Part shown: piece by piece, positions 43,471-52,124 of the stretch | How the letters are laid out: each line of letters starts with the position of its first letter | Position numbering within the stretch: position 1 is the first letter of the stretch | Assembly (NCBI GenBank): GCA_913064725.1 | Contig: CAJYAI010000012.1 | Location: 1-53,907, forward strand | Reading direction: 5' to 3' | DNA length: 53,907 nt | Origin: an uncultured Alteromonadaceae bacterium | Lineage (GTDB): Bacteria > Pseudomonadota > Gammaproteobacteria > Pseudomonadales > Halieaceae | Program-made: the position numbers and the translations under genes | The notes under the pieces: generated by a model | Seen by the model: only the letters and a program-made list of their open reading frames with translations | Told to the model about the DNA's origin: nothing | Databases searched by the model: none

Positions 43471-44817
43471 ATGAGTACGATGAAGCTTAGCGTGATAGAA
43501 AAACTGGGATTTGGTGCTGGTGACATGGCAGTTAATATCGTCATGATCACTATGCAGCTGATCATTGCTTATTTTTACACTGATATTTACGGCTTGGATC
43601 CAGCCGATATGGGCGTGTTGTTTATCGTAGTGCGTTTAATTGACGCCTTTTCGGACCCAGTCATGGGAATGATCACAGACAAGTGCCACAGCAAACATGG
43701 TCACTACCGACCATTTATGCTGTGGTTCGCCATACCTTTCGGCATGGCTGTTTACTTAGCGTTTATTACTCCGGATCTTGCTTACACTTATAAATTAGCT
43801 TGGGCTTATTTTAGTTACATCTTGTTAACCTTAATCTTCACCATTGTGACAATTCCGTATATTTCGCTAATTGGCGTTATTACAGACGATCCAGCAGAAC
43901 GATTGAGCGCAAATGGTTACCGGTTTGTGCTGGTAAAAGTGGCAGCATTCCTAGTAACTATAGTTGTCCCGGCGTTAGCACTTAAGCTGGGTGACGGGAA
44001 TATGCAAGATGGCTATCAACCGGCAATGGGTTTGATGGGCATTTTGGGATCTATACTCTTTGTGGTTTGTTTTTTAACTACAAAAGAGCGCATCAAGCCA
44101 CTTATTGAAAAGACAAAATTCAGAGTACAGGCTCGATTACTGACCAAAAATGATCAGTGGATCATTTTGTGTATTGTTTTGATTTTATTAATGTGTGGCT
44201 TTGTCATCAGAGGATCGGTAGGGGCTTATTACGCCAAATACTATCTGGACGGCGGCGATACGTTGATTTCACCGTTCTTGGCCACGGGTGTGACCGCCTC
44301 CATTCTGGCAATGATCGCAAGCACGTGGATTACGAAACATTACTGCAAGGTTAAATTATTCAGATATAGTCAACTACTGACGTTTGTCCTCTGCATTGCC
44401 ATGTATCTAATGGTCGATCAAGAGGATCGGGTGCTTGCATTTGTCTTTACTTTTCTGATCTGGTTTGTCGCCGATCAATACATGCCGATTTTCTGGTCTT
44501 CAATTGCGGAAACAGTTGATTACGGGCACCGGAAAACTGGCGTCAGAGTGTCGGGATTGGCATTTGGTGGTATCTCCTTTTGCCAGAAATTGGGTATGGG
44601 TATCGCGGGCGGCCTTTTGGGCTACTTACTGGGTTTCTTCGATTATCAAGCTGATGCGGAACAAAGCGATTTTACGTTAAATGGGTTAGCACTCATGGCC
44701 ACGGTAATTCCGGCACTTTTCCATTTGGCAGCAGGTTTGCTTATGAATAACTACGTCATCAGTAATGACTATTACGATGAGATCGCAGACGATCTTGGGC
44801 TGACGAAATCGTCATAG
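43471..44817 (+). CDS. GPH-family (glycoside-pentoside-hexuronide) cation symporter
   Basis: A 448-aa MelB/XynP-like permease: GFGAGDMAVNIVM at the start, YTDIYGLDPADMG, DAFSDPVMGMITD, the loop SKHGHYRPFML, and RKTGVRVSGLAFGG near the end. The family takes up glycosides, pentosides or hexuronides with Na+ or H+. GAGGAAAGG lies upstream of ATG 43471. It heads an operon with the PfkB kinase (22-bp gap) and the ADP-ribosylglycohydrolase-fold protein, an arrangement like E. coli yegT-yegV-yegU. Confidence 0.92.
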   Translation: MSTMKLSVIEKLGFGAGDMAVNIVMITMQLIIAYFYTDIYGLDPADMGVLFIVVRLIDAFSDPVMGMITDKCHSKHGHYRPFMLWFAIPFGMAVYLAFITPDLAYTYKLAWAYFSYILLTLIFTIVTIPYISLIGVITDDPAERLSANGYRFVLVKVAAFLVTIVVPALALKLGDGNMQDGYQPAMGLMGILGSILFVVCFLTTKERIKPLIEKTKFRVQARLLTKNDQWIILCIVLILLMCGFVIRGSVGAYYAKYYLDGGDTLISPFLATGVTASILAMIASTWITKHYCKVKLFRYSQLLTFVLCIAMYLMVDQEDRVLAFVFTFLIWFVADQYMPIFWSSIAETVDYGHRKTGVRVSGLAFGGISFCQKLGMGIAGGLLGYLLGFFDYQADAEQSDFTLNGLALMATVIPALFHLAAGLLMNNYVISNDYYDEIADDLGLTKSS

Positions 44818-44839
44818 GACTCTACTCATAGGATTCTAG

Positions 44840-45784
44840 ATGTCACAGTGCTGGGTAATAGGCGATACGGCGGTAGACTTATTGTCAGACGGTGACCAGT
44901 TCATAAGATTTCCAGGCGGCACCGGCGCTAACATCTCGGTAGCGTTGTCAAGATTGGGAATCGAGAACTCTCTGGTTACCAAGCTAGGCAATGATCCTCT
45001 CGCGACATTTCTCATGGATACTTTAGTAAACGAGAAGGTCGGCACACAGAATGTATCTTTTAGTGCGGATCATAGGACTAGCCTAATCTTAGTTTCTCTT
45101 GACGACTGGGGTGAGCGGAGCTTCACGTTCATGGTCAGACCCAGTGCGGATTCCCAGCTGGAGATTCGTGATTTTCCCAGGTTTGAACGGGGTGATTGGG
45201 TCTGCGTGAGTGCTTTTATTTTAGCACGGCAGCCCTCGAGAGCGGCGACGCTTACTGCGATCACTCAGGCTAGGACCGCTGGCTCCTTTGTCTGTATTGA
45301 CGCAAATATGCGAGCTGAGGTTTGGGATGATAAATCGTTGTTAGTGCCAGAGACACTCGAAGCTTTGAAGACAGCTGATGTTGCAAAGATGTCCGAAGAG
45401 GAGATGTTGTTATTAACGAATAAAGTTAGTTTTCAGCAGGGTGTAGATGAGCTTAAGAAGTGGCCCGCGACGATTAAGATAATTACCCGCGCAGAAAAGG
45501 GCGCTGTTCTAGTGGTCGAGCAGTCGGAGTATTGCGTCGAAGGATATAGCGTTCCTGTTTTGGATATGACAGGAGCTGGCGATGCGTTTTTTGCGGCTTT
45601 CATCAGTCAGCTGATACCACTGCAACATTGGTCTCACGAGCGATTAGTTGCCGCAGTTGAGTTTTCGAATGCCTGTGGCTCGTTAGTGGTGCAACAAAAA
45701 GGGGCGATGTCAGCGTTGCCCGAGTTAGAGATGGTTAACAAGTTTATAATGGGGGAAGGGAAGCATGTCGAAGTTACAAAGTAA
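44840..45784 (+). CDS. PfkB-family carbohydrate kinase
   Basis: A 314-aa ribokinase-fold enzyme with PGGTGANISVALSRLG (35-50) and the C-terminal signature DMTGAGDAFFAAF that includes the catalytic Asp. It resembles fructokinase and aminoimidazole-riboside kinase types. It should phosphorylate the sugar released or carried in by its neighbours. The gene overlaps the next by 20 bp, so the two products are made together. Exact sugar unknown. Confidence 0.93.
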   Translation: MSQCWVIGDTAVDLLSDGDQFIRFPGGTGANISVALSRLGIENSLVTKLGNDPLATFLMDTLVNEKVGTQNVSFSADHRTSLILVSLDDWGERSFTFMVRPSADSQLEIRDFPRFERGDWVCVSAFILARQPSRAATLTAITQARTAGSFVCIDANMRAEVWDDKSLLVPETLEALKTADVAKMSEEEMLLLTNKVSFQQGVDELKKWPATIKIITRAEKGAVLVVEQSEYCVEGYSVPVLDMTGAGDAFFAAFISQLIPLQHWSHERLVAAVEFSNACGSLVVQQKGAMSALPELEMVNKFIMGEGKHVEVTK

Positions 45785-46862
45785 GATCATGGGTGGCCTA
45801 GTTGGGGCCTCTGCTGGCGATGCCATGGGCGCGGCAACGGAGTTGAGGACAATTGAGCAGATTAAGCGCGATTTTGATGGGTGGGTTACAACGTTCATCG
45901 CGCCGCCGCAGGACACCTTTGGGCGCTGCAATGCGGCGGGAATGGTCACAGATGATTTCACGCAGGGCAAATTCATTATAGAAGCGGTCCTAGACAACAG
46001 CGGGGAGGTAAGCGATGACGCTCTGCGAAATGCCTTTAGACGCTGGATGGATTACCCCTTTTATCCAAACTTCACAGGCCCAACGACCCGTGCAGCAATG
46101 CAACGTATATTCAACGATACAAGACCGTCGTTACAAGGCGACGCTGAAGCCGGCGAGCCAAAACAAGATGTAGTGCTCGTCAACAATGGTAACGCCTCAG
46201 CAACTAATGGTGCAGCGATGAAGGCCTGGTCAGCGTCATTTCTTTCCTTGGAAACACCAGAGGAATTAATCGCTAAAACTTATGAAATAGCCCGTTTTAC
46301 CCACGATAATGTAATTTCAGTATCCGGAGCCTGTGCCATCTCGTCTGCGGTAAATGCGGCGCTGTCCGATGGAGTCAGTTTGGAAGACGTTATCGCCCTA
46401 GCCATTAAAGGCGCGGATCAAGGTTATAGCCATGCAGAGCGAAATGGTGCCATGGTGATGGCCGGACCAAGTGTTGCCCGAAGAATTGAATTGGCGGCTC
46501 AAATTGGACGAAAGCACGCTCATTGGGAAACAGCTGTGTCGGAGCTCGCGGATCTTGTTGGCTCTGGTCTACATGCGAGCGAGGCTGTTCCTGCAGTATT
46601 TGGAATCTTGGCGTGCTGCGGCAATCAACCTGAACACGCAATTTGGGCCGCAGTGAATATGGGTAACGATACCGACACGGTAGCCACCATGGTTGGCTCT
46701 ATTGTCGGATCTCTTCACGGCATCGAAGCCCTACCGAGCCATTATCTACCTGTGATCAACAAAGCAAACGAGTTCGATCTGCAGGAATTAGCTGCTCGTA
46801 TTTTACAGGTATATAACTTAGACGATTCTTCTAAAAACTTTATCCCGACAACACTATTATGA
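45765..46862 (+). CDS. ADP-ribosylglycohydrolase-fold protein
   Basis: A 365-aa DraG/ARH-type protein: GASAGDAMGAATEL at the start, VTDDFTQG (TDD metal ligands; the usual TDDT has Phe last here), NGNASATNGAAM and GNDTDTVATMVGSIVGS, whose DTD binds the second metal. The two-magnesium site looks intact. DraG/ARH enzymes split ADP-ribose bonds, but this one sits with a sugar symporter and a sugar kinase, so it may cleave a ribosyl or other N-/O-glycoside. E. coli YegU in yegTUV is a like case of unproved function. It overlaps the kinase gene by 20 bp. Confidence 0.9.
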   Translation: MSKLQSKIMGGLVGASAGDAMGAATELRTIEQIKRDFDGWVTTFIAPPQDTFGRCNAAGMVTDDFTQGKFIIEAVLDNSGEVSDDALRNAFRRWMDYPFYPNFTGPTTRAAMQRIFNDTRPSLQGDAEAGEPKQDVVLVNNGNASATNGAAMKAWSASFLSLETPEELIAKTYEIARFTHDNVISVSGACAISSAVNAALSDGVSLEDVIALAIKGADQGYSHAERNGAMVMAGPSVARRIELAAQIGRKHAHWETAVSELADLVGSGLHASEAVPAVFGILACCGNQPEHAIWAAVNMGNDTDTVATMVGSIVGSLHGIEALPSHYLPVINKANEFDLQELAARILQVYNLDDSSKNFIPTTLL

Positions 46863-47134
46863 TGACTGAAACTGTATAGCTGCAGAGGGACTTTTTTGCA
46901 GTGTTATACCCGTTCGACCGCTGTGGTGATTACATCAACCAAGAGATGACGATTCGCACTGTGGACCCCGCTTCATATTGATTCAAGTGCCTGTTTGGAT
47001 ATGGGAAAGTCACGTTTAACGTTGTATAGCGACGCTAATTAGTCACTTTGAAGCGTTGTAAATACGGAGTTAAGGGTGCGGTTTATAGCGGCGATGACCA
47101 TTGCGATCTCTAAGTGCTTTTTGAGAACGGTTGA

Positions 47135-48048
47135 TTATGTTCCATCCCAAGCACCTCGTATTGTCGCGTCGAACAGGGCTCGCCTATTTCCTTCAGTTGC
47201 GATTGGCTCCGATTCCCCAAATAAGGCCCGAACCCAATGACCGTCAGTTGGATTTGGCAATAGCACGAAGCGATCACCAAGCTCGTTTTTATCGCGCTCC
47301 AAGAGAGCGAATCACTGTGCTACATCGTCCACATAGTAATCGCGTTTGAAGTCATTGAGGTTGTCCCCTAAAAGTAGAACTAGCTCATGCGTTTGGCTAA
47401 CACTGTCTCTCGCAGGTGTTTTATCGGAAGAGTTCGTGAAGTCTCTTGGATGTTCTCGCTCCGTGAAGGGCAACCCCAAATACTGGCGTTGTTTGAGTGC
47501 GAGGTCGAGAGTGTCAGGACCTTGATCTCGGTTGGTGACGGAGAAAACTTCCACGTCATGTTCCTCGCAGTGCGTTAAAATCTCATTTACCCCGGGCACT
47601 AGCGCCATTGAATTTTTGGGTATTCATTCGTCCCAAATTTCGTCGTCAAAAAAAGTCTATTCCTTCATTGAAGAGATGACCCCAATAGCTTGATGCATGG
47701 ACAACCGTATTGTCTACATCGGTAATGATAGCGAGTCGACGCCCTCCTTCAGAGCTCCGTTGCACCGCCTGATCTACCCTGAGTCTCGCAAAATTGAATG
47801 CCTGGTGGCAGAGCGTACCAAATTCTGCCGCTGTGCTAGACCACGCGACCGCCCACATCAGCGGATTGCGAAGCAAATGCGATTTTTGGAAGCCGTCGCT
47901 TGCGTTAGTTTCGGTAGAGCCCACGTCGCTTGCGATAGTTCCGTTAGGGCCCACAATACACAATAAAGGGCGCGGTTAGACCGCCTGCCGACATTGTTTT
48001 CACCAATGCCCCTCGATTGATTTTTGAGGCCTTTGCAGTCACATACAT
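47135..48048 (-). pseudogene. Decayed e(P4)/class-B-like acid phosphatase lipoprotein
   Basis: Minus-strand pieces in different frames together give a HAD IIIB acid phosphatase: a signal start (from GTG 48042 or ATG 48048) reaching a lipobox-like Cys; AVAWSSTAAEFGTLCHQAFN; IITDVDNTVVHAS (nucleophile Asp); VFSVTNRDQG; ELVLLLGDNLNDF; and RFVLLPNPTDGHWV. Lesions seen: a +1 shift near 47948 leading into TAA; a +1 shift in a run of seven T near 47642; TGA where Trp is expected near 47620; and TGA after DDVAQ near 47312. Four lesions argue for real decay rather than a single sequencing error. It lies alone between the ADP-ribosylglycohydrolase and LOG genes. Confidence 0.85.
47894..47953. repeat. 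Tandem 30-bp duplication inside the phosphatase pseudogene
   Basis: 47894-47923 and 47924-47953 are two adjacent copies of 30 bp, with 25 of 30 bases alike, both beginning CGTCGCTTGCG and ending GGGCCCA or GAGCCCA. It is in frame on the minus strand (residues GTIASDVG and ETNASDGF) and falls next to the frameshift that follows the lipobox Cys. Confidence 0.8.
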
Positions 48049-48376
48049 CTCCTTTTTATTTTCCGCTTAACCTGCAGGTAGAGTGCTAACCAGACGCGGG
48101 AATTCCTAGTTTACAAAGGGTTATCCTCGCACGACCGCAGAAGCTAACCAATGGGCCTGCGTGTTGACTATGAGTGTTTCACGCTGAAAGCCAAGACCCA
48201 GCAAAATCTGTCAAGATTAGGCACCCAATGGTGGTGCGTCTTTCGGGATACAAACCATTGAATAGCGTTGCGTACCTTGCGTCTCGTCTCGACTATTGGC
48301 GTGTTCAACGTTGCTGTATTGATATGATGCTTTGTTGCTACAATTCTCTCATTCAGCGGATGTATTCAGTGCCCTT
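48049..48376. other. Intergenic region between pseudogene and LOG gene
   Basis: 328 bp with no convincing gene. It contains the AAGGAG site of the pseudogene at about 48050-48055 and must carry the promoter of the LOG-family gene. No strong hairpin is seen. Confidence 0.45.
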
Positions 48377-48928
48377 ATGTTGTTAAAAAGTCTTTGTGTA
48401 TATTGCGGATCGCGTCTAGGAAACGATCCAAACTATGAGGTGGAAGTCCGAAAGCTAGGTCATCGCCTCGCTGACCTCGACATTCGCTTGGTATATGGCG
48501 GTGGAGCCATCGGCCTGATGGGTGTTTTGGCGTCTGCTGTTGCAGAGCGCGGTGGCAAAATCACCGGTGTAATTCCCAAATTTCTGCAAGAGCGTGAAAT
48601 CGCCTTTAATGGCGCCGAGGAGCTCATTCTCACGGATGATATGCATGCCCGAAAGCGCATTATGTTTGAACGCTCAGATGCCTTTGTCGCACTTCCTGGA
48701 GGTATAGGTACGCTTGAAGAGTTGCTAGAGGTAACTACTTGGCTACAGCTTGAGCAGCACGAAAAGCCGGTCATTGTTGCTAATCTGTCTGGGTATTGGG
48801 AGCCACTTCGAGTGCTACTCGCGGGGACGGTTGCGGCCGGTTTCGCAGATCAAGCCACAATCGATAAGGTGAGAGTTGTCGACAGTATTCCGGATCTTCT
48901 CGCTGAAATCGGCTTGCCGGCGGACTAA
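48377..48928 (+). CDS. LOG-family (TIGR00730) nucleotide phosphoribohydrolase
   Basis: About 183 aa. The Rossmann-like start SLCVYCGSRLGNDP, YGGGAIGLMGVLA, the HARKRIMFE helix and LPGGIGTLEELLE (PGGxGTxxE) define the LOG / lysine-decarboxylase-like family. Characterised members release free base from nucleoside 5'-monophosphates (cytokinin activation in plants, nucleotide turnover in bacteria). The frame runs back to 48332, but ATG 48377 gives the normal family N terminus. It stands alone upstream of tRNA-Met. Confidence 0.92.
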   Translation: MLLKSLCVYCGSRLGNDPNYEVEVRKLGHRLADLDIRLVYGGGAIGLMGVLASAVAERGGKITGVIPKFLQEREIAFNGAEELILTDDMHARKRIMFERSDAFVALPGGIGTLEELLEVTTWLQLEQHEKPVIVANLSGYWEPLRVLLAGTVAAGFADQATIDKVRVVDSIPDLLAEIGLPAD

Positions 48929-49103
48929 ACATTTACTGTCCAAGTCCGCCCACGTGATTGCCCTGCTCGCTCAGGTTTAAGAGGATGAGGTATATCGAAG
49001 CTCGGGGCCATTGTTAAAAAACGTCCTGCTTTTGACCCGACGACATAAGCCAAGTAGGAGCTAGCGAAAAAAGAGAGGTTATGCTTAAAGTCACTGGGGA
49101 GTA

Positions 49104-49180
49104 TGGTAGCTACGGGTGGACTTGAACCACCGACCCCAGCATTATGAATGCTGTGCTCTAACCAGCTGAGCTACGTAGCC
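49104..49180 (-). tRNA. tRNA-Met (CAT), elongator
   Basis: A 77-nt cloverleaf on the minus strand. The acceptor stem is GGCTACG with CGTAGCT (one G-U at the first pair), discriminator A and encoded CCA. The anticodon loop is TTCATAA, anticodon CAT, closed by stem CAGCA/TGCTG. The T arm contains GGTTCAAGTC. The sequence is close to gammaproteobacterial elongator tRNA-Met. The initiator type is excluded by the paired first base and lack of the three G-C anticodon-stem pairs. Confidence 0.96.
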
Positions 49181-49193
49181 ACGAAGGGCAGGC

Positions 49194-49222
49194 ATTTTGT
49201 CGAGAAATGCGTCACAGGTCAA
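49194..49222 (-). promoter_or_regulatory. Predicted tRNA-Met promoter
   Basis: On the minus strand TTGACC (49217-49222) and CAAAAT (49194-49199) are 17 bp apart and followed by the GC-rich GCCTGCCC before the tRNA 5' end. A GC-rich discriminator is typical of stable-RNA promoters under stringent control. Confidence 0.6.
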
Positions 49223-49294
49223 TTACATCACTCTTGAAAGTCGTATTTTTTCGCGTCTTACTACAGTCCATCCGATAGTTTGAGACGCCACTCT

Positions 49295-50407
49295 ATGTTG
49301 CGCTGGTTGAAGCGATTACTCTCTTTTAGTTCCGCCGTTTCGTCGGCGCGTCCACAGGCATCTGCCAAGCCAGCTATGGCGCCTGAACTGCGTGGCGGGA
49401 GGGGTGCAGGTGAGGGTGCCAGCGAGGGTGCCGGCGAGGGTGTCGGCGTTATAAAGGGTGTCGATGTTGCAGACATTGCAAACCTTGCAGACGCTGCGAG
49501 AGATGACTGGCTAGAGCCCGCCCTAATCATTTCTGAGGCAGAGCTTGCGCTGGAACATATCTCGGAGGCGGCAGGATCGCTGGCGCGTCGTATTGTGGAC
49601 GATGTTGTTGCTGAGCGTTTAGAGCTGCCAGTGATGCCGGAGCTCGGCCTCGCCGTTCGCAGAAAAACAATGGATCCGAACTCTTCAGCGTCGGATATCA
49701 CCCGCATCGTGCAGGCGGATATGATGATCACGACCAAGCTAATACAGGTCGCCAACTCCGCAGTCTATGCGGGTTACGAACCCGTTCGCTCACTCAATGA
49801 GGCGATCGCGCGCATGGGCATGAGGGCAGTCCGAAACATTGTCACGGGGCTGACTGTTAAGCACTTATTTGCCACCCGTCAGCCGCGGTTGAGACGGCGA
49901 ATGCGTGACTTGTGGGAGCACAGCACTCGGGTGGCAGCGAACTGTGCCGTACTGGCGCGTTATCGGAGTGACTTCGATCCCGAGCAGGCGCTGCTCGCGG
50001 GTCTGGTGCATGATGTAGGCGAGCTTGCCATTATCAATTATGCCAATGGTCTTGACGCTGCCGACTTTACTGATGACGAATTGGCCAGCGCTATTGATCA
50101 CTTAAAGGCTCGCTTAGGCGCGCTACTTTTGAGAAGTTGGCGATTGGATGAGGAGTTTGTCTTTGCTGCTTTGAATGCAGATAAGCTCGACCGTGCGCCA
50201 GATAGTGTCGTGCGCATGGTAGATCTCATCCAAGTCGCTCAGTTGCATGCGCTTGCAGGGCGGCCTGGATTCGCTATGCCGGAGATGCAGACTGTGCCTG
50301 CGGTAAAAAAGTTAGGACTCGATATTGATGGTGCCGAAAACACCATCGGCCTGTTGCGCGAAGCGCGTCGAGACGTCGAGCAGGTGCGCGCGGCCTTGGC
50401 GACTTAA
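49295..50407 (+). CDS. HDOD domain protein
   Basis: About 370 aa. The N terminus is a positively charged helix (MLRWLKRLL) and a Gly/Glu/Ala-rich linker. A segment near 75-110 precedes an HDOD domain (about 115-315): RKTMDPNSSASDITRIVQAD, LIQVANSAVYAG, ARMGMRAVRNIV and the GLVHDVGELAIIN stretch. HDOD proteins act in signalling and stress without a proven enzyme activity. The HD pair is kept here, though HDOD domains usually lack full metal ligands. Start could also be TTG 49280; ATG 49295 is preferred. Confidence 0.88.
   Translation: MLRWLKRLLSFSSAVSSARPQASAKPAMAPELRGGRGAGEGASEGAGEGVGVIKGVDVADIANLADAARDDWLEPALIISEAELALEHISEAAGSLARRIVDDVVAERLELPVMPELGLAVRRKTMDPNSSASDITRIVQADMMITTKLIQVANSAVYAGYEPVRSLNEAIARMGMRAVRNIVTGLTVKHLFATRQPRLRRRMRDLWEHSTRVAANCAVLARYRSDFDPEQALLAGLVHDVGELAIINYANGLDAADFTDDELASAIDHLKARLGALLLRSWRLDEEFVFAALNADKLDRAPDSVVRMVDLIQVAQLHALAGRPGFAMPEMQTVPAVKKLGLDIDGAENTIGLLREARRDVEQVRAALAT
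49412..49447 (+). repeat. Three tandem 12-bp repeats coding the Gly/Glu linker of the HDOD protein
   Basis: GAGGGTGCCAGC, GAGGGTGCCGGC and GAGGGTGTCGGC follow directly one after another, in frame (EGAS, EGAG, EGVG). A weaker copy precedes them from about 49400. Copy number could change by slippage in steps of four residues. Confidence 0.85.
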
Positions 50408-50413
50408 CGGGCC

Positions 50414-51508
50414 TTAGACATTAAATCTAAAGTGGATTACGTCACCATCCGCAACGCTATAGTCCTTGCCCTCCAGTCGCCACTTACCCGCTTCTTTCGC
50501 ACCTGTCTCACCCTTGTAGGCTATGAAATCGTCATAGGCCACCACCTCGGCCCTAATGAAGCCTTTTTGGAAGTCAGTGTGAATAACACCCGCTGCCTCC
50601 GGGGCTGTGGCTCCGACTTTAACGGTCCAGGCACGAACCTCTTTTGGCCCCGCAGTGAAGTATGTCTGCAGATTGAGAAGCGCATAGCCCGCGCGAATGG
50701 TCCGATCCAGTCCCGACTCTTCCATTCCCATATCGGCGAGAAAGTCTAGTTTCTCGTCATCTTCCAGTTCTGATATTTCCGATTCCAGCTTGTTGCAGAT
50801 GGCGACCACGCTCGCGCCCTCAGAGGTCGCGAACTGCGTTACGACATCAAGGTGTGGGTTATTCTCAAATCCATCTTCAGCGACGTTGGCGATGTACATG
50901 GTGGGTTTTGTTGTCAGCAAGTGCATCGTTTTGACAAGCGCTAGTTCATCATCATTAAGATCAAGGGCGCGCACGGGTAACGCCTCGTTCAAGTGCGGTA
51001 GAAGCTTATCTTCGAGCAAGGCCTTGATGGCAATCGACGATTTATCGCCGCCTTTTGCGGTTCGCACAACGCGTTGAAGCTGCTTTTCGCAGCTCTCCAA
51101 ATCGGCAAGCGCAAGCTCCGTATTGATTGTTTCAATATCGGCCAGTGGGTTTATTTTATTGGAAACATGAATGACGTTTGGGTCCTCAAAGCACCTGACG
51201 ACATGTGCAATGGCGTCGGTCTCGCGAATATTCGCCAGAAATTGATTGCCAAGACCCTCGCCTTTGGACGCACCTGCAACAAGACCCGCAATATCAACAA
51301 ACTCCATAGTCGCCGGAATGGCTTTCTCCGGCTTCACCAATGCTTGAATCGCGTCTTGTCTGGGGTCGGGTACCGACACGACACCCGCGTTGGGTTCAAT
51401 CGTGCAAAAGGGAAAGTTTTCGGCGTCGATACCGGCTTTTGTGAGTGCGTTGAACAACGTTGATTTGCCCACGTTGGGAAGCCCTACAATGCCACACTTG
51501 ATACCCAT
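50414..51508 (-). CDS. ychF: Redox-regulated ATPase/GTPase YchF (Obg-like)
   Basis: 364 aa, the full normal length. P-loop [34 protein letters not shown], the NKLE base-recognition segment and the C-terminal TGS-like domain ([31 protein letters not shown]). YchF binds ATP rather than GTP and associates with ribosomes. It follows pth on the same strand (11-bp gap), the common gammaproteobacterial order. Confidence 0.97.
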   Translation of the reverse strand: MGIKCGIVGLPNVGKSTLFNALTKAGIDAENFPFCTIEPNAGVVSVPDPRQDAIQALVKPEKAIPATMEFVDIAGLVAGASKGEGLGNQFLANIRETDAIAHVVRCFEDPNVIHVSNKINPLADIETINTELALADLESCEKQLQRVVRTAKGGDKSSIAIKALLEDKLLPHLNEALPVRALDLNDDELALVKTMHLLTTKPTMYIANVAEDGFENNPHLDVVTQFATSEGASVVAICNKLESEISELEDDEKLDFLADMGMEESGLDRTIRAGYALLNLQTYFTAGPKEVRAWTVKVGATAPEAAGVIHTDFQKGFIRAEVVAYDDFIAYKGETGAKEAGKWRLEGKDYSVADGDVIHFRFNV

Positions 51509-51519
51509 GCTCAGGTTCC

Positions 51520-52122
51520 TTAAATATCGTCTTTCGTTTTATCACTGCTGTGCAGACGCGTCATGGCTTTCACCTCGTCACCGTTTAGCAGCAGTGGTAG
51601 CGCCCGCAACGACTCATCAATCGACAGGTCGATCAGCGCCTGCTCTGTTTTACCCGCCTTACTTAGCACCCATCCAGAGACTTGACTGGCGTGCCCTGGA
51701 TGACCAATACCAACACGCAGTCGCCAGAATGCTCTGGAGCCACCGATCGCCGGAATAATGTCACGAAGACCGTTGTGACCACCATGTCCCCCATCAAACT
51801 TGAAGCGGCTAGCACCGGGCGGCATGTCAAGTTCATCATGTGCGATCAAGACTTCCTGCGGCTGAATCTGGAAGTAGTTAACCGCCAAGGCGACTGCCTT
51901 GCCACTGTGATTCATGTAGGTGTCCGGAATCAAAAGTCGGACATCTGCTCCGGCCACAGATCCCCGCCCCAAGCGTGCAGAGAGTTTCTTCTCCACCTTG
52001 AGGTCAATATTATGTTGGGTTGCCAGCGCTGAAACGAAATCGGCACCCGCATTGTGGCGAGTGCCGATGTATTTTTCACCAGGATTACCCAGACCGACAA
52101 TGAGCCGAATGCTGGGCATCAT
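51520..52122 (-). CDS. pth: Peptidyl-tRNA hydrolase
   Basis: 200 aa. [24 protein letters not shown] carries the active-site His and the Asn of the family, followed by [22 protein letters not shown] and [12 protein letters not shown]. It frees tRNA from stalled peptidyl-tRNA. It starts 2 bp after the rplY stop. Confidence 0.97.
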   Translation of the reverse strand: MMPSIRLIVGLGNPGEKYIGTRHNAGADFVSALATQHNIDLKVEKKLSARLGRGSVAGADVRLLIPDTYMNHSGKAVALAVNYFQIQPQEVLIAHDELDMPPGASRFKFDGGHGGHNGLRDIIPAIGGSRAFWRLRVGIGHPGHASQVSGWVLSKAGKTEQALIDLSIDESLRALPLLLNGDEVKAMTRLHSSDKTKDDI

Positions 52123-52124
52123 GA

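Noticed and set aside
49104-49180. tRNA-Met as an integration site for a genomic island
   Set aside because: No integrase gene and no repeat of the tRNA 3' end was noticed in the window; the sugar genes do not abut the tRNA directly.
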